Positions 25,386 through 32,097 of a DNA stretch of 64,000 nt are shown here, piece by piece (the first letter of the stretch is position 1; each line of letters opens with the position of its first letter). Under the pieces are notes generated by a model. The model saw only the letters and a program-made list of their open reading frames with translations, did not search any database and was not told where the DNA came from. The DNA is from Pedobacter sp. PLR. Lineage in GTDB: Bacteria > Bacteroidota > Bacteroidia > Sphingobacteriales > Sphingobacteriaceae. A program made the position numbers and the translations under genes. The stretch covers positions 310,001-374,000 of the forward strand of contig NZ_JAPIVQ010000002.1 in NCBI RefSeq assembly GCF_026239675.1, read 5' to 3'.

Positions 25386-25662
25386 TTTTGAAAGCGCCAA
25401 GTGGCGCTTCCGTTTCTATATGTTTAAAGAATAAACTGTCACTTTCTTTGAAGCGCTTTTTCATCATACAATAAAGGTGAAGACATTTGATCCAGTTCAG
25501 GGCAGTGGCTTTATCTTTCCATATTTCAGGGTATAAAAACACCTCATTTCCTTGAATCCGGATTACATTTTTCTCTTCCAGTTCTTTTACATTCGCAATG
25601 ATTTTTGCGGTTTGCGCCGCCAGATTAGCGGTATTCAGGACTTTCTTTTTTGCGTAAATCAT
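25357..25662 (-). CDS. Hypothetical 101-residue protein
   Basis: Unrecognised family, no membrane segment. The middle (about 12-60: helical, then VIRIQGNEVFLYPEIW...ALNWIKCLHLYCMM) has a regular hydrophobic pattern and could be a small winged or helical domain. The start is 5 bases after the DUF2130 gene, so it is likely the third gene of a DtxR-like/DUF2130 operon. Its C-terminal coding end overlaps the rlmF terminator hairpin. Codon pattern and operon position are the reasons to believe it. Confidence 0.6.
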   Translation of the reverse strand: MIYAKKKVLNTANLAAQTAKIIANVKELEEKNVIRIQGNEVFLYPEIWKDKATALNWIKCLHLYCMMKKRFKESDSLFFKHIETEAPLGAFKNKKATVLIF

Positions 25663-25667
25663 CGGTA

Positions 25668-26954
25668 TTATTCTAATAATAATTCGTCATCTTCATCGTC
25701 GGTCAGGCTCAGTTGAATGGTGTCAGTACCAGCAATTCCTTCAATGGAACCGCGGATATGAGCGGCATTCAGCATCACTTTTTCCAGTTGTTTTTCTCTT
25801 GCTTTCCATAGTTTTTCCATGGCATCACGTTCCTTCTGAATGGATAATTTCATGCTCATAAAACCTTCTCTGATGGCTTTCCATTGCTCAGAAAACTCAT
25901 TGCTGGTCAGGTAATCGTATAACATGTGCATTTTATCACCACGGTTCTCCTGTGATTTTGTAGCGCCAAACAGTTTTACAATACCATCCCTGAGAATGTA
26001 GGAAACCGCTTTTACCTCATCAAAAGAACAAATCCATACCCCATCTTTTTCGCCAAAGCAATCCATTCCTTTCGGGTAGCATTGGGTTACAATCACCGCG
26101 ACATCTACACCCATGCTGCGCATGTCTTTCTTCAACTTCTCAATCCATTCCATAGAGAAATCTTTGGTACGCTTACTTTCATAAATGATCTTTCCGCATT
26201 CCTGACCAAACTGATTTCTGACATGGTGGACACAGTCTGCACCTCTTACGCCTTTACCTACCTCAGAAATAAGGTCGAAAGGGAAGGCGTTGCGCAATAG
26301 TTCTTCTAAAATCAACTCCTGAACTTCTCCCTGCAATTGCATAGATCCCTGTTCTGCCTTACGCTTCATTTCTTCCGCCAGCTTTTTCTGATCGTCCAGT
26401 TGCTTTTCCAGTTCTTTTACGCGGAGCTGGTGCTCGGTATCTTTAAGGTTATTCTTTTCTGTCTCCTGCTTTCTGATCTGCTCGATCATTTCCGTACGCT
26501 GCTCCTGTAGCTTACGGTGAAGCTGAAGTTCCATCTCTTCTTCTTTTTCAATCATCGCCTTCTCCTTCATCAGGAAATCCAGCTCTTTTGCACGGGCAAG
26601 TTTCAGCTTTTCTTCTGCTTCCTTATGTGCATTGTCCATCATAACCAGTTTGTTCTCAAAATCACTGGCAATACTTTTCCTCAGCGTTTCTTCCAGGGCA
26701 GTCTGCAGGATCTTCTTTTCCTCCGCCAGCTTTTGCTCAAAGGCTTGCACCTGTAACTTCTGCTGTTGCTCAAAGCTCTGTTCCTGCTCCTTTTGTTGCT
26801 GTGTTAATTTGCTCAGTTTCTGCTGATATTCCTCATCCTTTTGCTTCGTAAAAGTAAGCATCTTCTCTCTGAGGTCTTTTTTATACTCCTCAGCCATTAC
26901 TTCTTCTATTGGAAAAGTATGCGCGCAATTAGGGCATTTTATTTCTGTTGACAT
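25668..26954 (-). CDS. DUF2130 protein with possible PD-(D/E)XK nuclease core
   Basis: 428 residues. N-terminal Cys pair CPNC (7-10) like half a zinc ribbon, a long coiled coil rich in Gln/Glu/Lys (about 25-215), then the DUF2130 domain (about 220-425). That domain shows LILEELLRNAFPFDLISEVGK, Asp240 in RGADC and Glu259-x-Lys261 in YESKRTKDF, the spacing and context of a PD-(D/E)XK nuclease site; DVAVIVTQCYPKGMD follows as the next core strand. Function in the literature is unknown to me; nuclease activity is inference. It overlaps the upstream DtxR-family gene by 16 bases. Confidence 0.82.
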   Translation of the reverse strand: MSTEIKCPNCAHTFPIEEVMAEEYKKDLREKMLTFTKQKDEEYQQKLSKLTQQQKEQEQSFEQQQKLQVQAFEQKLAEEKKILQTALEETLRKSIASDFENKLVMMDNAHKEAEEKLKLARAKELDFLMKEKAMIEKEEEMELQLHRKLQEQRTEMIEQIRKQETEKNNLKDTEHQLRVKELEKQLDDQKKLAEEMKRKAEQGSMQLQGEVQELILEELLRNAFPFDLISEVGKGVRGADCVHHVRNQFGQECGKIIYESKRTKDFSMEWIEKLKKDMRSMGVDVAVIVTQCYPKGMDCFGEKDGVWICSFDEVKAVSYILRDGIVKLFGATKSQENRGDKMHMLYDYLTSNEFSEQWKAIREGFMSMKLSIQKERDAMEKLWKAREKQLEKVMLNAAHIRGSIEGIAGTDTIQLSLTDDEDDELLLE

Positions 26955-27625
26955 ATATTATGATGGAGGGTGATGAATAAACTTTCTGCGAACTTCATAG
27001 ACACGTTTCTGGCTTCCTCGTCTGAAATCTGGATGCTCATAGAACCGTCGAAATCTATGCGTTCTAATACTTTGATAGCAGTACCAATGGTGATTTGTAA
27101 TTTTTCCAGGTATTGCAGGAATACCGTAGAAGTGTCTTTTACCGCTACTACCTGACAAATTTCCCCTTCTTTTACCTCCGAAAGGAGGATTTTCTCCAAT
27201 ACGGGAAGGTCGCCGTTGGCTTTAGGAATAGGATCACCATGTGGATCAAATTCAGGGAATCCCAGGAACTCTTCCAGCTTATCTACCAGCTTGGCAGACT
27301 GGATATGTTCCAGTTGTTCGGCTACTTCATGAACTTCATCCCAACTGAAATCCAGTTTGTCATAAAGAAAAGTTTCCCATAAACGATGCTTTCTTAATAT
27401 TTCAAGGGCTTGCTGTTTTCCGGATTCAGTGAGTAAGATCTTTCCGTATTTCTTGTAATTGACCAGCTCCTTTTCCTTCAGCTTTTTCAGCATATCCGTG
27501 GCGGTAGCAGGCTTTACGCCTAAATGAGCCGCCATTTCATTGGTGCCAGCCTCAGGCTTGTCCTCGTTTTGAAAGCTGAGTTTCAATAAAGCTTTTAAAT
27601 AGTTTTCTTCCGTGTAAGATAGCAT
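26939..27625 (-). CDS. Metal-dependent DtxR/MntR-family regulator
   Basis: 228 residues from the ATG at 27625 (six codons inside a longer open frame; the promoter at 27630-27637 supports this start). N-terminal winged helix (about 1-62; EENYLKALLKL, TNEMAAHLGVKPATATDMLKKLKEKELVNYKKYGKILLTESGK), a metal-binding dimerisation domain (about 65-140; RKHRLWETFLYDKL, WDEVHEVAEQLEH, FPEFDPHGDPIP) and a C-terminal FeoA/SH3-like domain (about 155-225). It would sense Mn(II) or Fe(II). DtxR-like palindromes lie in the shared intergenic region with the TonB-receptor gene. Co-transcribed with the DUF2130 and 101-residue genes. Confidence 0.92.
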   Translation of the reverse strand: MLSYTEENYLKALLKLSFQNEDKPEAGTNEMAAHLGVKPATATDMLKKLKEKELVNYKKYGKILLTESGKQQALEILRKHRLWETFLYDKLDFSWDEVHEVAEQLEHIQSAKLVDKLEEFLGFPEFDPHGDPIPKANGDLPVLEKILLSEVKEGEICQVVAVKDTSTVFLQYLEKLQITIGTAIKVLERIDFDGSMSIQISDEEARNVSMKFAESLFITLHHNICQQK

Positions 27626-27629
27626 GGTA

Positions 27630-27637
27630 CAAATATA
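27630..27637 (-). promoter_or_regulatory. -7 element of the DtxR-family gene
   Basis: Read leftward TATATTTG, then TACC, then ATG at 27625. The 4-base gap places the expected transcription start at or next to the start codon (leaderless). A palindrome AAATGT-N6-ACATTT at 27645-27662 lies just upstream. Confidence 0.65.
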
Positions 27638-27659
27638 AAACAATAAATGTCAAATAACA

Positions 27660-27711
27660 TTTGTTAGGTAAGTCTAACTTTTATAGTTTTGTAATGTTTT
27701 GTTAGTCTAAC
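27660..27711 (+). promoter_or_regulatory. TonB-receptor promoter with two DtxR-like operators
   Basis: -33 TTTG (27660-27663), 20-base spacer, -7 TAGTTTTG (27684-27691). Between them TTAGGTAAGTCTAAC (27664-27678) matches most of the DtxR/IdeR consensus TTAGGTTAGCCTAACCTAA. A second palindrome GTTAGTCTAAC lies at 27701-27711, downstream of the expected start. Both palindromes share AGTCTAACTTTTAT (27671-27684 and 27704-27717), 33 bases apart. Confidence 0.75.
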
Positions 27712-27730
27712 TTTTATTTAAGAATATATC

Positions 27731-30010
27731 ATGAGAGCAGTTTTTAGCCGATCCTTTGTTTTTTTTCTACTGTTAGTCAGTAGTTTATCTGCTCTTGCAC
27801 AAAAGGGTGTGCTCTCCGGACGGGTGATTTCGGAAGGGAATCCGGTTCCGGGGGTCAATATTAGTATCGGTCAGCTGGCTATTGTAGCCACTACCGACAG
27901 CGCCGGTTTTTATGAATTGCCGGCGGTTAATGCAGGGGGCTATAAAGTTCAGGCTTCGGCAGTTGGCTTTAAGAAGATGGTAAAAAGCATCGTCCTTAAA
28001 TCCGGAGAAACGCTGCGGTTAGACTTCGATCTGAGTAATTTTCAGAATGATTTGAATGAGGTAGTGGTTACCGGAACGTTGAAAGAGGTGAACCGGCTGG
28101 AAAGTCCGGTGCCGGTAGAGGTCTATACTCCCGCTTTCTTCCGGAAAAACCCAACACCCAGTATTTTTGATGCCCTGCAAAATGTAAACGGTGTAAGGCC
28201 ACAATTGAACTGCAACATTTGCAATACAGGTGATATTCATATTAACGGTCTGGAAGGTCCTTATACGATGATTTTGATTGATGGGATGCCGATTGTGAGC
28301 AGCTTGTCGACAGTTTACGGCCTTTCCGGCATCCCGAACTCCCTGGTAGAGCAGATCGAGATTGTGAAAGGTCCGGCTTCTTCTTTATATGGCAGTGAAG
28401 CTGTTGGTGGACTAATCAATATCATCACTAAAAAACCTCAGCATGCGCCTTTGTTTTCTGCGGATATCTTCGGGACTACTTACGAGGAATTAAATGTAGA
28501 CCTGGGCTTGAAAACTAAAGTCGGCACAGCAACTGCACTGACTGGTGTAAACTATTATAAATTCGGGAATGTGGTGGACCATAACCATGATAATTTCACC
28601 GACGTGACCCTGCAAGACCGGATTTCTGTATTTCAGAAATGGAATTTCCAGCGTAAGGATAACAGGTTGTTTACAGTTGCAGGTCGCTATTTATATGAAG
28701 ACAGATGGGGAGGTGAAACGAATTGGAATAAATCCTACCGGGGCGGGAACGAGGTGTATGGCGAAAGCATTTATACGGAAAGATGGGAGTTGATTGGAAA
28801 CTACCAGCTGCCGGTAAAGGAGAAATTGTTCTTCGCTTTTTCTGTGAATAACCATGATCAGGATAGCCGCTACGGGGATAAATCTTATATCGCTACGCAA
28901 AAAGTAGCTTTCGGACAGCTGACCTGGGATAAAAAGATCAAGGCCCATGATTTATTGGTGGGAACGGCATTGCGTTATACTTACTATGACGACAATACGC
29001 CGGCTACGGCACTGAATAATCCGGCGAAAAACATCTTTCTGCCGGGGATATTTGTACAGGATGAACTGCGCCTGAGTCCGAAACACACAGTGCTCGCGGG
29101 CTTCCGATACGATTATAATTCTTTACATGGTCATATCCTGACCCCAAGGGCCGCTTTTAAATGGAAGCTGAACGACCAGAATATCCTGCGTTTAAATGCA
29201 GGAACAGGCTTTAGAGTGGTTAATATTTTCACCGAAGACCATGCCGCCTTAACCGGTGCCAGAGATGTGGTGATTGCCGCAAAGCTGAAACCTGAGAAAA
29301 CTTACAATGTGAACCTGAATTACCTGCGGAAAATGTATGCCGCCGATGGTACTTATTTCGGTATTGAAACCTCTGCATTTTATACTTATTTCAATAACCG
29401 GATTATTGGGGATTTCGATACCGATCCGAACAAGATTATCTATAATAATCTGGATGGTTATGCGGTGAGCAAGGGCTTTACAGCCAATCTGGATCTGGCC
29501 TTAAACAATGGACTGAAAGTCGTAGTGGGTGGAACTTATCAGGATGTGGCGACTTATGAGCATGGGATAAAAAGGCAGCAGATTCTGACGGAGAAGTTTT
29601 CCGGCAACTGGGCGGTTTCTTACAAAATCAGGGCACTGGATCTCGGGATTGATTATACCGGTAATATTTACAGCCCGATGCGACTGCCATTGGTTGGTCC
29701 GCTGGATCCAAGGGATGAGTTTTCTCCGGTATGGAGTATTCAGAATATCCAGTTTACTTACACTGGATTCAAGCGTTTTGAACTCTATGGCGGTATAAAA
29801 AACCTGTTGAACTGGACACCTAACCGCGGAAATCCATTTATCATCGCCGGTGCGAATGATCCTTTTGATAAAAACGTGGTTTACGATGATCAGGGAAAAG
29901 TAAAACCCACGGAAAGTAATCCTTATGGCTTAACATTTGACCCGAATTATGTATACGGACCCAATCAAAATATCAGGGGATTTTTTGGCATGAGGTATAC
30001 CATAAAATAA
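27731..30010 (+). CDS. TonB-dependent receptor, probably metal- or siderophore-related
   Basis: 759 residues: signal peptide (1-23), carboxypeptidase-like beta-sandwich (about 25-110; GVLSGRVISEGNPVPGVNISI), plug domain (about 120-235) and 22-strand barrel to the C-terminus (ends GFFGMRYTIK). The plug contains an unusual Cys pair NCNICNTGDIHINGLEGPYTMILIDGMPIV and the classical IEIVKGPASSLYGSEAVGGLINI. The promoter carries DtxR-type operators and the regulator gene is divergent, so repression by metal-loaded regulator is inferred and iron or manganese uptake is the likely role. A His-rich loop, VVDHNHDN, sits near residue 283. The DAC-like gene follows after 23 bases. Confidence 0.88.
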   Translation: MRAVFSRSFVFFLLLVSSLSALAQKGVLSGRVISEGNPVPGVNISIGQLAIVATTDSAGFYELPAVNAGGYKVQASAVGFKKMVKSIVLKSGETLRLDFDLSNFQNDLNEVVVTGTLKEVNRLESPVPVEVYTPAFFRKNPTPSIFDALQNVNGVRPQLNCNICNTGDIHINGLEGPYTMILIDGMPIVSSLSTVYGLSGIPNSLVEQIEIVKGPASSLYGSEAVGGLINIITKKPQHAPLFSADIFGTTYEELNVDLGLKTKVGTATALTGVNYYKFGNVVDHNHDNFTDVTLQDRISVFQKWNFQRKDNRLFTVAGRYLYEDRWGGETNWNKSYRGGNEVYGESIYTERWELIGNYQLPVKEKLFFAFSVNNHDQDSRYGDKSYIATQKVAFGQLTWDKKIKAHDLLVGTALRYTYYDDNTPATALNNPAKNIFLPGIFVQDELRLSPKHTVLAGFRYDYNSLHGHILTPRAAFKWKLNDQNILRLNAGTGFRVVNIFTEDHAALTGARDVVIAAKLKPEKTYNVNLNYLRKMYAADGTYFGIETSAFYTYFNNRIIGDFDTDPNKIIYNNLDGYAVSKGFTANLDLALNNGLKVVVGGTYQDVATYEHGIKRQQILTEKFSGNWAVSYKIRALDLGIDYTGNIYSPMRLPLVGPLDPRDEFSPVWSIQNIQFTYTGFKRFELYGGIKNLLNWTPNRGNPFIIAGANDPFDKNVVYDDQGKVKPTESNPYGLTFDPNYVYGPNQNIRGFFGMRYTIK

Positions 30011-30033
30011 TAGGAATAGTTTAACTTTATGGC

Positions 30034-31176
30034 ATGATCTACTACTCGACCTATCAGGCAGCAAGGGTGATTGCCCCAAAAGTTGAAGCTATTTTTGCAG
30101 CGCATCTTGCTGCTGCCAGAGAAAGTGGAGAGGATGATCTTGCGCCATTACCCACTGCAAATGTGGTTGAAGCGATTATTGACGCCACTTTTTGGGCAAG
30201 TTTGCGCAAAGAGGAGGGACATTCACCAAAGATTTCTCTGGCCTACCTTCCTCCGCATCAGGCAGGAAATCCTTTACTTTTTAAACACCGTTTGCCTTTA
30301 AGTGCAGGAATCCTGACCAAAATTGCTCCGGGTGTAGAAAGAGCAGGGATTCATCTGGGCGTTTGGATGGAGGATGATGAGCTTTTTATCTGGGGAACGA
30401 CAGTAAGCATTCCTAATTTCTGTTTCGTACTCGATGTTTCTGAACCAGCATTGCTGGTGATCAAGCACCGCAGGATCTATGGATTTGGGAAGTTTACCAA
30501 TATTGCCGTGCTGAAAGGGGATCAGGTGAAAATGGTGGAGGAGAAGCATACAGATATGAGGGATTGTCCGCCAATGTTGCTTTCTCTATTAGATCTTACT
30601 GCGCCTTCTTACTGGAACGATTCGGTTAATGTGATGATTCAGCTGGCTGTTTCTATGCGCAGTCACGGGAGAGGTGGTACCTTGCTGATCGTGCCCAATG
30701 AAACCAACCACTGGTTGCAGTCTATTATCAAACCGATTCAATATTATGTGCAACCCGCCTTTACCGGCCTTTCTAAACTGCTGCAGCAAGATCGTAAGGA
30801 AGCGAGTCAGATTTTCTGGCAAACCGCATTGAAACGCGAAGTGGAGCATTTAGCAGGCTTAACAGCGGTAGATGGCGCTACGGTGATCAGCAGTGATTAT
30901 GAGCTTTTGGCATTTGGTGCAAAAATCGGACGTGCAAAAGGAAAGGATAATATTGACGAAATTTCCTTTTCTGAACCCATTAAAGGGGGGGAGGCAACTG
31001 TCGTTCATCCGACCAAGGTAGGGGGCACCAGACATCTTTCTGCGGCACAATTTGTTCATGATCAAAAGGATGCTACCGCATTGGTGGCTTCACAAGATGG
31101 TCATTTTACCATTTATAGCTGGTCGGTTTCACAATCCAGGGTTCAGGCCCACAGAATCGACACTTTATTGTTGTAA
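30034..31176 (+). CDS. DACNV-type sensor protein with DAC-like C-terminal domain
   Basis: 380 residues, no signal peptide or membrane helix. Residues about 1-240 match the DACNV sensor type (N-terminal partner of diadenylate-cyclase domains). Residues about 245-375 look like a DisA-type DAC fold: D280-G281-A282 in VDGATVISSDYELLAFGAKI and R333-H334-L335 in GGTRHLSAAQFVHDQKDATALVASQDG. In active diadenylate cyclases these are DGA and RHR; here the third residue is Leu, so c-di-AMP or related nucleotide synthesis is possible but unproven. It follows the TonB receptor by 23 bases but also has TAACTTTA-N4-ATG, a near-promoter. Confidence 0.72.
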   Translation: MIYYSTYQAARVIAPKVEAIFAAHLAAARESGEDDLAPLPTANVVEAIIDATFWASLRKEEGHSPKISLAYLPPHQAGNPLLFKHRLPLSAGILTKIAPGVERAGIHLGVWMEDDELFIWGTTVSIPNFCFVLDVSEPALLVIKHRRIYGFGKFTNIAVLKGDQVKMVEEKHTDMRDCPPMLLSLLDLTAPSYWNDSVNVMIQLAVSMRSHGRGGTLLIVPNETNHWLQSIIKPIQYYVQPAFTGLSKLLQQDRKEASQIFWQTALKREVEHLAGLTAVDGATVISSDYELLAFGAKIGRAKGKDNIDEISFSEPIKGGEATVVHPTKVGGTRHLSAAQFVHDQKDATALVASQDGHFTIYSWSVSQSRVQAHRIDTLLL

Positions 31177-31191
31177 GGGCTTTTTGCCGCA

Positions 31192-31219
31192 TAAAAAAAG
31201 CGTACCAGAGGAACGCTTT
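31192..31219 (-). terminator. Terminator after the 52-residue gene
   Basis: AAAGCGT (31197-31203) pairs with ACGCTTT (31213-31219); leftward transcripts run into a T tract (A run 31192-31199). Its direction supports a real leftward gene at 31255-31413. Confidence 0.72.
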
Positions 31220-31254
31220 AAAAATTAATTAAGTTTTGTTTTTTCTACCTGAGC

Positions 31255-31413
31255 TCAGGAAAATATAATCGCTCCCGCTATCGTTGCCAGCAGTAAAAAG
31301 ATCAGTACAACCCGATCAGCATTAACCCATTCTCTTTTGGTCAATACCCTTTTGGTGCTTTCTTTCTTTTGCCTTGCAAAAACATGAAATATCGAAAATG
31401 ATTTACTTAACAT
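31255..31413 (-). CDS. 52-residue single-helix membrane protein
   Basis: Short frame from the ATG at 31411-31413 to TGA at 31255-31257. The product begins MLSKSFSIFHVFARQKKEST, has a basic middle (KRVLTKREWVNADR) and ends with one hydrophobic helix VVLIFLLLATIAGAIIFS that runs to the C-terminus. This is a tail-anchored or holin-like layout. A leftward terminator follows 35 bases after the stop. No homologous family recognised; conservation in relatives is the key test. Confidence 0.6.
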   Translation of the reverse strand: MLSKSFSIFHVFARQKKESTKRVLTKREWVNADRVVLIFLLLATIAGAIIFS

Positions 31414-31728
31414 AGGTAGCAGTTTTTAAGTAGATGTACCTGGTTTAATGCAAACTGCGAGCCAAAGTCCAAAGTATTTGTCGTAATGTTAACAACTCGT
31501 GGTTTTTATTGGTTTTTACCATTATTTAGTTGGTTTTTACACTCATTATCAAGTATTTGACTTTAATTATTTCTCCACACTGTACTCTTTTTTAGTCTTT
31601 CCTGTAAATTCTTCCTGTTTTGGTGCTAAAAAATAATTCAACTGATTATCAGTGTGTTATGTGTGTATTTCTGTTTTATATAGTACTATGTATTGCATAT
31701 TACTATATAAAACACATAACTTTGAATT
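31414..31728. other. Intergenic region upstream of padR
   Basis: AT-rich, 315 bases. It contains the padR promoter and the 14-bp inverted repeat (listed). Positions 31414-31620 show nothing further; no gene supported. Confidence 0.6.
31672..31724 (+). promoter_or_regulatory. padR promoter with a perfect 14-bp inverted-repeat operator
   Basis: TGTTTTATATAGTA (31672-31685) and TACTATATAAAACA (31701-31714) are exact reverse complements around a 15-base centre. The centre holds the -33 TTG (31693-31695); the -7 TAACTTTG is at 31717-31724, 21 bases downstream, and the padR ATG begins 4 bases later. The position is ideal for autorepression by PadR. Confidence 0.8.
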
Positions 31729-32097
31729 ATGATAGCAGAAAATACGCAAACACAAATGCGAAAGGGCATACTGGAATACTGTGTGCTCCTGATCATATCC
31801 AGAGGTGAGATCTATGCTTCCGATATTATCGCAGAATTAAAGTCAGCTAAATTGCTGGTGGTGGAAGGTACTTTGTACCCTTTGCTTACCCGACTGAAGA
31901 ACAACGGGTTGTTGAGTTATAACTGGGTAGAATCGACCTCGGGTCCCCCCAGAAAATACTACCTGTTAACCCCGGAAGGAACCGCGATTCTTGGCCAGCT
32001 GGACCATACCTGGCAGGAACTGGCTTACGCCATTACTACCTCTAAAAAAGGAACAGATCTGGAATCAGAAACCCAAATAAACTTAACGAAATCATGA
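31729..32097 (+). CDS. PadR-family transcriptional regulator
   Basis: 122 residues. Typical PadR winged helix (about 8-95): RKGILEYCVLLIISRGEIYASDIIAELKSAKLLVVEGTLYPLLTRLKNNGLLSYNW...GPPRKYYLLTPEG, then a dimerisation helix. It represses target promoters and releases on ligand or stress. The gene's own promoter carries a 14-bp perfect inverted repeat. The stop overlaps the next start (ATGA, 32094-32097), so padR and the PspC-domain gene form a translationally coupled pair; such pairs are common in Bacteroidota. The start is set by the promoter spacing. Confidence 0.92.
   Translation: MIAENTQTQMRKGILEYCVLLIISRGEIYASDIIAELKSAKLLVVEGTLYPLLTRLKNNGLLSYNWVESTSGPPRKYYLLTPEGTAILGQLDHTWQELAYAITTSKKGTDLESETQINLTKS

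Noticed and set aside
31620..31808. Open frame of 62 residues overlapping padR
   Set aside because: It crosses the padR operator and promoter and overlaps the PadR start in another frame.
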